A DNA stretch of 5,498 bases from Erysipelotrichaceae bacterium (GTDB lineage Bacteria > Bacillota_I > Bacilli_A > Erysipelotrichales > Erysipelotrichaceae), in the NCBI GenBank assembly GCA_021442745.1, contig JABUSI010000250.1, positions 1-5,498 on the forward strand, read 5' to 3'. The notes beneath the pieces are model-generated. The model had not been told where the DNA came from. It ran no database searches and saw only the letters and a program-made list of their open reading frames with translations. Below, piece by piece: positions 1 through 5,498 of the stretch (positions are counted from its first letter, which is position 1; every line of letters starts with the position of its first letter). Position numbers and translations under genes: made by a program.

Positions 1-924
1 AATTTCCCTGCGGATACAACGGAACGGTATTTCGGATTACCGATCAGCCTGTATTATGACGGAACGTTACGGTTCCACAACGGCATCAGTATGATGAAAG
101 CCGGTATCCTGTTTGCGGATAAGGTAACAACGGTTTCCGATACGTACTCCAAGGAAATCCTGACACATGATTTCGGGGAAAACATGGAGGCAGTACTGGA
201 AAGCCGGAGCTGGGATCTGTCCGGTATCGTCAATGGTATTGACGTGGAATTGTGGAATCCGAAGACGGATACGTTACTGACAAAGAATTACGATGCCAGA
301 ACGGTAAAGAAGTCCAAAGTACTGAACAAGCGTGCCTTGCAGGAATCCTTAGGATTGCGTGTGGATGATAACGTGATGCTGTTCGGTATGGTTTCCCGTC
401 TGACGTGGCAGAAGGGTGTCTACCTGATGATTGAACGGATGTTTGACATTATGGGACAGGACATTCAGCTGGTGATTCTGGGAACAGGAGAAACCAACGT
501 AGAAAACGAATTGCGGCAGCTGGAATACCGTTTCCCGCGCAGAGCCGTTTACTATTGCGGTTATAACGAAGAACTGGCTCACCAGATTTATGCCGGTGCG
601 GATATGTTTATGATGCCGTCGTTGTTTGAACCATGCGGTATTTCCCAGTTAATCTCCATGAGATACGGAACGTTGCCGCTGGTAAGAGAAACCGGCGGAC
701 TGAAGGATACGGTTGTTCCATACAATCAGTATACGAAAGAAGGAACCGGATTCAGTTTTGCCCACTTCTCCAGTGAAGATATGCTGAATATGATGAAGTA
801 TGCGATTTATGTATACTACATGCAACGGGAAGACTGGGACAGACTGGTACAGAATGCGATGCATCAGGATGTTTCCTGGGAAGCAAGCTGCCGGAAGTAC
901 ATTGATCTGTACGAACAGATGTAA
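1..924 (+). CDS. glgA: Glycogen synthase (GT5, ADP-glucose type), C-terminal part; 5' end outside window
   Basis: Transfers glucose from ADP-glucose to the growing alpha-1,4-glucan in the cytosol. The reading frame is open from base 1, so the gene starts upstream; an ATG at 91 is internal. The 307 visible residues compare with about 475-480 for the family, so roughly 170 N-terminal residues, including the N-terminal KxGG substrate loop, are missing. Visible family marks in order are the AD-x-VTTVS-x-TY-x-EI block (about residues 39-52), GIVNGIDVELWNP (about 76-88), SRLTWQKG with R133 and K138 (equivalent to the catalytic Arg/Lys pair of E. coli GlgA), PSLFEPCG with E210 (the GT-B acid residue contacting the sugar nucleotide), the RETGGLKDTV block, and the final VSWEASCRKYIDLYE helix. 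The gene ends in TAA and is followed by its own terminator, which suggests it is the last gene of a glycogen operon. I see no frameshift or missing key residue in the visible part. Confidence 0.96.
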   Translation, partial: NFPADTTERYFGLPISLYYDGTLRFHNGISMMKAGILFADKVTTVSDTYSKEILTHDFGENMEAVLESRSWDLSGIVNGIDVELWNPKTDTLLTKNYDARTVKKSKVLNKRALQESLGLRVDDNVMLFGMVSRLTWQKGVYLMIERMFDIMGQDIQLVILGTGETNVENELRQLEYRFPRRAVYYCGYNEELAHQIYAGADMFMMPSLFEPCGISQLISMRYGTLPLVRETGGLKDTVVPYNQYTKEGTGFSFAHFSSEDMLNMMKYAIYVYYMQREDWDRLVQNAMHQDVSWEASCRKYIDLYEQM

Positions 925-934
925 AAGAAGAAAT

Positions 935-967
935 GAGGTATCCGGGTAAACCGGTACCTCTTTTTTT
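935..967 (+). terminator. Intrinsic terminator after glgA
   Basis: GAGGTA plus CCGG (935-940 and 942-945) pairs with CCGGTACCTC (951-960), giving a 10-bp GC-rich stem with one bulged T at 941 and a five-base GTAAA loop. Seven T residues (961-967) follow directly. It lies ten bases after the glgA stop codon and separates glgA from the next transcription unit. Confidence 0.9.
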
Positions 968-1033
968 GTGCTGTAATATTCTTTCAACATGCGTTCTCGG
1001 GTATTCTGCGATATGTCGGACCTTTTGTTTTCA

Positions 1034-1041
1034 TGTATAAT
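1034..1041 (+). promoter_or_regulatory. Probable promoter (-10 element) for the nucleoside hydrolase operon
   Basis: A perfect TATAAT lies at 1036-1041, preceded directly by TG (1034-1035; not the usual TGN spacing of an extended -10). No good TTGACA-like -35 is visible at 16-18 bases upstream, so only the -10 is called. It sits 36 bases before the ATG at 1078 and downstream of the glgA terminator, as expected for an independent promoter. Confidence 0.6.
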
Positions 1042-1077
1042 AAAAGTTGAAAATGAATAGCGGTAAGGAGACTGTCT

Positions 1078-2073
1078 ATGAGAAAAAGAAAAATTATTTT
1101 TGACGTTGATACCGGTTCGGATGATGCCCTGGCGATTGTCAGTGCCTTGTTGTGTCCGGAAGCTTTTGAAGTGCTGGGAATCTGTACGGTAGCCGGAAAC
1201 CGTCCTTTGCCGAATACTACGGACAATACGTTACGGGTATTGGAATTGCTGGGAAGAGGGGATGTACCGGTTATCATGGGTGCGGAAAAACCGTTGGTTG
1301 CGAAAAACGATTTTACCCGTGTCATCCGCCAGGTACTGGAAACGAAGAATGAAAAAGGGGAAACCATTGCCTATCATGCGGAAAGTTTACCGATTCCTCC
1401 GACAACCCATACGGCTTTAGAGAATGAACATGCAGCGACCTGGTTAATCAAAACCCTGATGGCGGCGGAAGAAAAAATCACGCTGGTACTGACCGGCCCG
1501 CTGACAAACTTTGCGTTAGCATACCGGATTGCCCCGGAAATCTTAGACCATGTGGAAGAAATCGTCATTATGGCCGGCGGGGATAATCAGACAAACTCTA
1601 CGGGAGCGGCAGAATTCAACGTATTCTTTGACCCGGAAGCAGCCTGGATTACCTTTGATGCCGGATTGAAAGTTCCTTTGACCATGATGACGCTGGATGC
1701 AACCCATCAGGCTTATCTGACGCCGGCAGACGCCGACAGACTGCGTAAGATGAACAACCCGCTGGGACAGTTCTGTTACGATGAAATCACCGAACGTCTG
1801 AAGGCATACAATTACTTACAGCCGTTGGGAACACCGGATATCGCACCGATTCACGATGCGTTATGCGTGATGTATTTACTGGACCCGACGGTAATCACAA
1901 AGAAGGAATTCTTACACGTTGATGTAGTATGCGGCGGTATTGCGAACGGTTTAACATTGGTTGATACCCGGATCTGGACGCCGGATCCGAAGAACGTGAA
2001 CGTATGTTTTGCAACGGATACCGCTAAATTCAGAGAAATGATCTGTTCAATTTTCGAACGGTCCGTACACTAG
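1078..2073 (+). CDS. Nucleoside hydrolase, IUNH family (N-ribohydrolase)
   Basis: Predicted to cleave the N-glycosidic bond of a nucleoside to ribose and free base in the cytosol, using a bound calcium ion. All signature residues are present when aligned by motif to Crithidia IUNH: DVDTGSDDA at residues 9-17 (calcium ligands D11, D15, D16), N41 in TVAGN, T139 in TGPLTN, N173, E179 and N181 in the AEFN motif followed by DPEAA, and H259-D260 in PIHDA, matching the catalytic His and the last calcium-binding Asp. The length of 331 residues is normal for the family. The ATG is supported by AAGGAG at 1065-1070, seven bases upstream. There is no signal peptide. Base preference (purine or pyrimidine) cannot be read from sequence, so no symbol is given. 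It forms an operon with the ceramidase-like gene that starts 12 bases after its stop codon. Confidence 0.94.
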   Translation: MRKRKIIFDVDTGSDDALAIVSALLCPEAFEVLGICTVAGNRPLPNTTDNTLRVLELLGRGDVPVIMGAEKPLVAKNDFTRVIRQVLETKNEKGETIAYHAESLPIPPTTHTALENEHAATWLIKTLMAAEEKITLVLTGPLTNFALAYRIAPEILDHVEEIVIMAGGDNQTNSTGAAEFNVFFDPEAAWITFDAGLKVPLTMMTLDATHQAYLTPADADRLRKMNNPLGQFCYDEITERLKAYNYLQPLGTPDIAPIHDALCVMYLLDPTVITKKEFLHVDVVCGGIANGLTLVDTRIWTPDPKNVNVCFATDTAKFREMICSIFERSVH

Positions 2074-2085
2074 GAGGAAACGATA

Positions 2086-3354
2086 ATGCGTATTTGTCAT
2101 ACTAGAGACTTGATGAACCCGGTATTTCCGTATTTCATGGAAGGGTATAACGAAGAACGGTTTACTTTGAACCAGACGGAAGCACAGAAAAAAGCAGGCG
2201 GAAGCGGTATGAGAACCGCACAAGGTATCCGTGATGATTTATTGCTGGATACGTTATTGATGGAATCCGGGAAACTGGTTGTGTTCTTTACACTGGATAT
2301 TGTCATTGCGGAAAAGGAATTTACCGACTATTGCGCAAAACGGGTCAGTGAAGCCTGTGATTTACCGATGGAAAACATCTGTGTCAGTGCTTCTCATACC
2401 CACAACAGTCCGTTGACTTCCCATGGTATGGATTATAACCTGAAGCCGGATCTGGGATATTGGGAATACGTTGCCGATAAGATGGTTGCCGCTGTAAAGT
2501 TTGCGAAGAAGCATCTGCAACCGGTCAAGGTATTTACGGATGAGTTCCACATCAACGGTTACTACAACAACCGGAACCGTCCGACGGAAGAATACTTCGA
2601 CCGTTGTACGGAACTGACGTTTAAAACCGAAGACGGTATTACCTTGCTGCGGTTATTGAACATTGCCTGCCATCCGACGTTGTTAGGTGTGCAGAATAAG
2701 GCATATACAGCGGATTTCTTCGGTGTCATGCGCCGGTATATCCAGGGAATTGACGGTACACCGGTTATGATTTTCAATGGGGAAGCAGGAGATGTCAGCC
2801 CTCGTCTGATGAAGAAAGGTGTTGACTGGAACGAATGCGTCCGGTATGGAGAAGCTTTGGGTGCGCAACTGTTGTATCCGAACCATCCGAAGGAAGTCGT
2901 TACGGAAGATGTGGATATCCGTACCATTGTGCATGATATCGATTACGTACCGGCAGAAAATACGTTCCTAACGGAAAAACTGAAAGAACTGGAAGAACGC
3001 GCAAAACACGTGGAACCGGGTACCAGAGAATACAAGATGGTCAATCAGGTTATGTTGTATGACGTGAAGGAAAAACTGACGCATGACCGCTTAACCTATA
3101 CCGCCAACTGTATGATTTATGATTTCGGCGGATTCCGGATTGTAACCGTACCGTGTGAAATCGATTCCGTACTGGGTAAGCAAATCCGTGTAAAAGACGA
3201 TAAGCCGACCTTACTGAATGCGTACGCAAACGGATTCTTATACTATGCGGTAAACAAAGAAGAGTTCGGTGACGTCTTTGAATCCTTCGTTACGTATTTC
3301 CCATACGGCGATGCGGATGAAATGGTGGAAGACATTCTGAAACAATACAAATAA
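2086..3354 (+). CDS. Neutral/alkaline non-lysosomal ceramidase-family hydrolase, short cytosolic form
   Basis: Predicted zinc-dependent amidohydrolase of the neutral ceramidase family (PF04734-type catalytic domain). Aligned by motif to Pseudomonas aeruginosa ceramidase, the active site looks complete: SHTH with H104 (zinc) and H106, an NRNRP segment (R163/R165 near the substrate arginine), H196 in ACHPT (zinc), the catalytic serine S238 in GDVSP, E358 in VPCE (zinc) and Y387 (zinc-side tyrosine). At 422 residues it is much shorter than typical ceramidases (around 640-670): it has no signal peptide and ends soon after the catalytic domain, so the C-terminal immunoglobulin-like domain is absent. 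It should therefore act inside the cell, and its natural substrate may not be a ceramide. The start is fixed by AGGAGG at 2072-2077, which overlaps the stop codon of the preceding gene, eight bases before the ATG; translation of the two is likely coupled. A strong terminator follows directly. Confidence 0.85.
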   Translation: MRICHTRDLMNPVFPYFMEGYNEERFTLNQTEAQKKAGGSGMRTAQGIRDDLLLDTLLMESGKLVVFFTLDIVIAEKEFTDYCAKRVSEACDLPMENICVSASHTHNSPLTSHGMDYNLKPDLGYWEYVADKMVAAVKFAKKHLQPVKVFTDEFHINGYYNNRNRPTEEYFDRCTELTFKTEDGITLLRLLNIACHPTLLGVQNKAYTADFFGVMRRYIQGIDGTPVMIFNGEAGDVSPRLMKKGVDWNECVRYGEALGAQLLYPNHPKEVVTEDVDIRTIVHDIDYVPAENTFLTEKLKELEERAKHVEPGTREYKMVNQVMLYDVKEKLTHDRLTYTANCMIYDFGGFRIVTVPCEIDSVLGKQIRVKDDKPTLLNAYANGFLYYAVNKEEFGDVFESFVTYFPYGDADEMVEDILKQYK

Positions 3355-3357
3355 CTG

Positions 3358-3387
3358 AAAAGGCAGTGAAACTACTCACTGCCTTTT
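3358..3387 (+). terminator. Intrinsic terminator after the ceramidase-like gene
   Basis: AAAAGGCAGTGA (3358-3369) pairs perfectly over 12 bp with TCACTGCCTTTT (3376-3387) around a six-base AACTAC loop. The 3' arm ends in four T. The A/T tails are symmetric, so it could also work on the other strand, but no convergent gene is seen. It begins three bases after the stop codon. Confidence 0.88.
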
Positions 3388-3399
3388 ACATATCGGTCA

Positions 3400-3435
3400 T
3401 ACGGCACAATTCGCCCTGTTTACGGCACTTTTCGC
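3400..3435 (+). repeat. Tandem 15-base direct repeats with 21-base period, operator-like
   Basis: TACGGCACAATTCGC (3400-3414) is repeated as TACGGCACTTTTCGC (3421-3435), 13 of 15 bases identical, with start-to-start spacing of exactly 21 bases, so two turns of the helix. The pair sits just upstream of the promoter-like sequence of the Cna_B-like gene. Two short direct repeats about 21 bases apart, before a poor -35, is the known arrangement for activators with LytTR DNA-binding domains (AgrA, ComE). The cores ACAATTCGC and ACTTTTCGC partly resemble the ComE site ACAnTTcAG. That a LytTR regulator binds here is inference. Confidence 0.55.
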
Positions 3436-3459
3436 ACAAAAAAGGGACCTATTTTCCCG

Positions 3460-3476
3460 TATACTTATAGTATAAC
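3460..3476 (+). promoter_or_regulatory. Probable promoter -10 region of the Cna_B-like gene
   Basis: Three overlapping -10-like hexamers are present: TATACT (3460-3465), TATAGT (3466-3471) and TATAAC (3471-3476). The first two differ from TATAAT at one base. TATACT and AGTATA (3469-3474) also form a perfect inverted repeat with a three-base spacer. No convincing -35 is present (CAAAAA or AGGGAC at the right distance), which fits a promoter dependent on an activator at the direct repeats ending at 3435. Which hexamer is used cannot be decided from sequence. Confidence 0.5.
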
Positions 3477-3529
3477 GACAAGTTGTGTAAAATGATGAAT
3501 GGAATTGACGGATAATCAACCCCACTCTC

Positions 3530-3535
3530 AAGGAG
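3530..3535 (+). promoter_or_regulatory. Ribosome binding site that fixes the Cna_B-like gene start
   Basis: AAGGAG lies eight bases before the ATG at 3544. An in-frame ATG at 3499 has no comparable site in front of it, and using it would put charged residues ahead of the signal peptide. The start at 3544 is therefore preferred. Confidence 0.85.
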
Positions 3536-3543
3536 ACTTTCTA

Positions 3544-4839
3544 ATGCTGCGGAAACTACTTTCTGTTGTGCTGGGAACCCTTCTGGTACTAACGGCAGTA
3601 CCGGCACCGGTTCTTGCGTACAATGATAATGTGAAACTGGAAAATGTGAATTTTTATCTGAATCTGTCCGGTGCCCTGATGGATGAAGAGGGCTTTTTGC
3701 AGAGGATGGAACCGGCACGGTTTACCGCCAGTGTGTGCGGCAGTGACAGTGAATTGCATAACGATCTGAAGATTGTGGTGCCGTTCTTTTATGAGCATTC
3801 TTTCGAAGAAGCGTTTACGGTATTTGTGAACGATAAGTCTGCCGATTCGATGATTCGCAATCTGACAAAGGAACCTGTCATAAATAAGACGAAAAACACG
3901 AAAGAAAGATACCGGTTATCAAACAGTGAGGATACGGCTGTTTTTCCTTCCGATGAAGAAATCTTTTCTTATCTCCGTAACGGTTGGGAAACCGGTGTCA
4001 CCAATGGTAATGTTCTGACGGTAAACGGTGCGGAAGTGAATCCGGAGCATCTGACAACGGATAATTTCCGTATTGTCTGGACGTCTCTTGTTGACAAAGA
4101 AACCGAGTGGCGGATTGAAGGAACATTGGTACCGAAGGGCGGCGTTCTGACCGTCCGGGCTATGTTTGATAACGAAGAAATCGCAGATCTGGCGGAAAAA
4201 GCAGGCTATGCGGTTACGGTTTCCGGGAACTTTCTGTCCGATGACCGTTCGGTTACGCAAACATACCGCTACGCAAAGAAGAGTATCAGCGAGTCCGGTA
4301 TGGTTGCTTATGTATGGAACTTTGCGGTATTCGGGAATGAATATACCCTGACACAACAGAATTATACGGGGTTTGATACCCATGATTACCTGCGTACCGA
4401 TTACATCATCAAAGACTGTATGTCATCCAAGACGGAAGATACAACCGTGAAAGATCCGAATCCGGAGCACATACACGTATGTACTGCATCCGACATGGGA
4501 ACTTCCCAGTACGTGATGATTCATAACGCGTATACTTCCTGTACGGAAACCGTTACGGGCGTGTGCGTATGGGATGATGAATCCAATCGGGACGGATTGC
4601 GTCCGAAATCAGTTACCGTGCGCATATGGTCAACACTGGAAAACCGGGTAGTTGCGTACCAGAGAGTGACGGAACGAAACGGTTGGCGGTTTACCTTTGA
4701 GGATTTACCGGTTTACCGCAACGGAAAACAGGATACGTATTATGTGACGGAAGACGTCATTGAGGGATACAGCCGGGAAACGGACGGATACACGATATAT
4801 AACGTTCCGGTTTTACAAGGGAATAACGAAGCGCATTGA
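3544..4839 (+). CDS. Secreted protein with C-terminal Cna_B-like domain, no wall anchor seen
   Basis: A 431-residue exported protein of unknown role, perhaps a surface or matrix adhesin component. Residues 1-25 form a signal peptide: basic start (MLRK), hydrophobic core, and a likely cut after VLA at residue 25. Residues from about 26 to 170 are not recognised. Residues of about 180-335 have the look of a beta-rich pilin-like module ending in YVMIHNAYT, similar to the FTNTY strand that closes such domains. Residues from about 336 to 425 match a Cna_B repeat: VWDDE-x-N-x-DGLRP, NGWRFTFEDLP, TYYVTE with E403, GY, and DGYTIYN with N420. The lysine that normally precedes the WDD motif and forms the isopeptide bond with the final Asn is replaced by C341. 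Several cysteines occur, which is unusual for secreted Gram-positive proteins. The protein ends at GNNEAH with no LPxTG, hydrophobic tail or basic tail, and none appears in other frames after the stop. It appears monocistronic, between two terminators. Confidence 0.82.
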   Translation: MLRKLLSVVLGTLLVLTAVPAPVLAYNDNVKLENVNFYLNLSGALMDEEGFLQRMEPARFTASVCGSDSELHNDLKIVVPFFYEHSFEEAFTVFVNDKSADSMIRNLTKEPVINKTKNTKERYRLSNSEDTAVFPSDEEIFSYLRNGWETGVTNGNVLTVNGAEVNPEHLTTDNFRIVWTSLVDKETEWRIEGTLVPKGGVLTVRAMFDNEEIADLAEKAGYAVTVSGNFLSDDRSVTQTYRYAKKSISESGMVAYVWNFAVFGNEYTLTQQNYTGFDTHDYLRTDYIIKDCMSSKTEDTTVKDPNPEHIHVCTASDMGTSQYVMIHNAYTSCTETVTGVCVWDDESNRDGLRPKSVTVRIWSTLENRVVAYQRVTERNGWRFTFEDLPVYRNGKQDTYYVTEDVIEGYSRETDGYTIYNVPVLQGNNEAH

Positions 4840-4918
4840 GATAAAAACTACGGTTTTATGCACAGTATACGGATATTACATCCGGTGTTTATCAGAAATA
4901 CAGGAGAGTAATAGATCG

Positions 4919-4959
4919 GAAAAGAGAGGCTCTGGAGGGGGACTTCTCTTTTCTTTTTT
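4919..4959 (+). terminator. Probable intrinsic terminator after the Cna_B-like gene
   Basis: GAAAAGAGA (4919-4927) pairs with TCTCTTTTC (4945-4953), 9 bp, extendable by a G.U and a G-C pair, around a G-rich 13-base loop. Six T follow (4954-4959). The stem is AT-rich and about 80 bases beyond the stop codon at 4839, so it is less certain than the other two. The rest of the 4840-5036 interval holds only two weak hairpins and the ppdK promoter. Confidence 0.65.
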
Positions 4960-4996
4960 AAATATGAACAAAAATGTGGTAATTTACGTATGTTGA

Positions 4997-5005
4997 TGAT
5001 AAAAT
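4997..5005 (+). promoter_or_regulatory. Probable extended -10 promoter of ppdK
   Basis: TGATAAAAT (4997-5005) is an extended -10 (TGN plus TAAAAT, one mismatch to TATAAT). The -35 region is poor (TGGTAA at 4977-4982 with a 17-base spacer), which an extended -10 can tolerate. It lies downstream of the 4919-4959 terminator and about 30 bases before the ppdK start. Confidence 0.5.
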
Positions 5006-5036
5006 GAAACAGTTAAAATAGGAGGAAAAGAAAAGC

Positions 5037-5498
5037 ATGGCAAACAAGTATGTTTATATGTTTGAAGAAGGCAATGCCGGAATGCGTGAAATCCTTGGTG
5101 GTAAGGGTGCGAACTTAGCCGAAATGACCAACCTGGGTATGCCGGTGCCTTATGGATTTACTATTTCTACAGAAGCTTGTAACCGTTACTATGACGATGG
5201 TGAAAAGATTGCTGATGAAATCGTAAACGAAATTCTGGCTAATCTGGAAAAGTTAGAAACAAAAGCCGGCAAGAAATTAGGGGATAAGGAAAATCCTTTG
5301 TTAGTATCTGTTCGTTCAGGTGCAAGAGCTTCTATGCCGGGTATGATGGATACAATCCTTAACCTTGGTCTTAATGAGACAGTTGTCAACACTCTCGCTG
5401 AGAAGTCAGGCAACCCTCGTTGGGCTTGGGACTGCTACAGAAGATTCATCCAGATGTATTCTGATGTAGTTATGGAAGTTGGTAAGAAATATTTCGAA
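5037..5498 (+). CDS. ppdK: Pyruvate, phosphate dikinase, N-terminal part; 3' end outside window
   Basis: Interconverts pyruvate + ATP + Pi and PEP + AMP + PPi in the cytosol; in fermentative anaerobes it often serves glycolysis in the PEP-to-pyruvate direction. The first 154 of about 870-880 residues are visible, all from the nucleotide-binding domain. They follow Clostridium symbiosum PPDK closely: FEEGN near the start, LGGKGANLAEM with K23 (K22 there), GMPVPYGF, and the diagnostic block from VSVRSGARASMPGMM to ILNLGLN with R93 (R92 there), then GNPRWAWD and YRRFIQMYSDVVMEV. The start is supported by AGGAGG at 5020-5025, eleven bases upstream, and by the length match to the family N-terminus. 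Codon choice differs from the upstream genes: 4 of 13 leucines are CTT, and 3 of 5 prolines are CCT. Confidence 0.97.
   Translation, partial: MANKYVYMFEEGNAGMREILGGKGANLAEMTNLGMPVPYGFTISTEACNRYYDDGEKIADEIVNEILANLEKLETKAGKKLGDKENPLLVSVRSGARASMPGMMDTILNLGLNETVVNTLAEKSGNPRWAWDCYRRFIQMYSDVVMEVGKKYFE

Noticed and set aside
91..924. Start of a complete gene at the ATG at 91
   Set aside because: The frame is open to base 1 and residues before this ATG match GlgA, so the ATG is internal to a truncated gene.
984..1367. Open frame of 127 codons on the - strand
   Set aside because: It mostly overlaps the nucleoside hydrolase gene in antisense, has no recognisable domain and no clear ribosome binding site; the + strand frame has intact family motifs.
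3499..3543. Earlier in-frame ATG for the Cna_B-like gene
   Set aside because: No Shine-Dalgarno sequence precedes it, whereas AAGGAG sits eight bases before the ATG at 3544, which starts a standard signal peptide.
3919..4383. Open frame of 154 codons on the - strand
   Set aside because: Shadow of the Cna_B-like gene; the translated product has no recognisable domain and its start has no evident ribosome binding site.
4841..4884. Two small hairpins (ATAAAAAC/GTTTTAT at 4841-4859 and CGGAT/ATCCG at 4870-4884), considered as a terminator or riboswitch
   Set aside because: The first is AT-only apart from one pair and has no T tract; the second is only five base pairs. No known riboswitch core is recognisable.
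4760..4996. Open frame of 78 codons on the + strand overlapping the end of the Cna_B-like gene, considered as a frameshifted LPxTG tail or a small gene
   Set aside because: It contains no LPxTG, no proper hydrophobic anchor, no ribosome binding site, and it runs through the predicted terminator.

Overview
The window looks like chromosomal DNA of a low-to-moderate-GC Gram-positive bacterium. The evidence is strong AGGAGG-type ribosome binding sites, intrinsic terminators with T tracts, a secreted protein with a Cna_B-like domain, and a pyruvate phosphate dikinase whose N-terminus closely resembles clostridial PPDK. Bacillota is well supported. A gut or oral member of Erysipelotrichia or a related group is only a guess from the combination of genes. 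All genes that I support lie on the + strand.

Layout. (1) Positions 1-924 hold the C-terminal two thirds of glycogen synthase GlgA, cut off by the window start and closed by an intrinsic terminator at 935-967. (2) A promoter near 1036 leads into a two-gene unit: a nucleoside hydrolase of the IUNH family (1078-2073), then 12 bases later a compact cytosolic protein of the neutral/alkaline ceramidase family (2086-3354). A perfect 12-bp terminator hairpin at 3358-3387 ends the unit. (3) A regulatory region at 3388-3543 carries two near-identical 15-base direct repeats exactly 21 bases apart, just upstream of a promoter-like AT-rich palindrome. It controls a single gene (3544-4839) for a secreted 431-residue protein with a C-terminal Cna_B-like domain and no wall-sorting signal. 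(4) A terminator at 4919-4959 and an extended -10 promoter precede ppdK, of which the first 154 codons are present (5037-5498).

How the genes work together. GlgA (glycogen storage) and PpdK (pyruvate/PEP interconversion) are ordinary central carbon enzymes, each separated from the middle genes by a terminator. The middle operon pairs two hydrolases with intact catalytic residues whose joint substrate is not obvious. The Cna_B-like gene looks independently regulated. Its tandem-repeat promoter has the geometry of sites bound by LytTR-type response regulators, which often control cell-surface and social functions in Gram-positives. No mobile element, CRISPR array, tRNA or rRNA is visible. The most interesting points are that promoter, the substitution of the isopeptide-forming lysine by cysteine in the Cna_B-like domain, and the nucleoside hydrolase/ceramidase-like gene pair.
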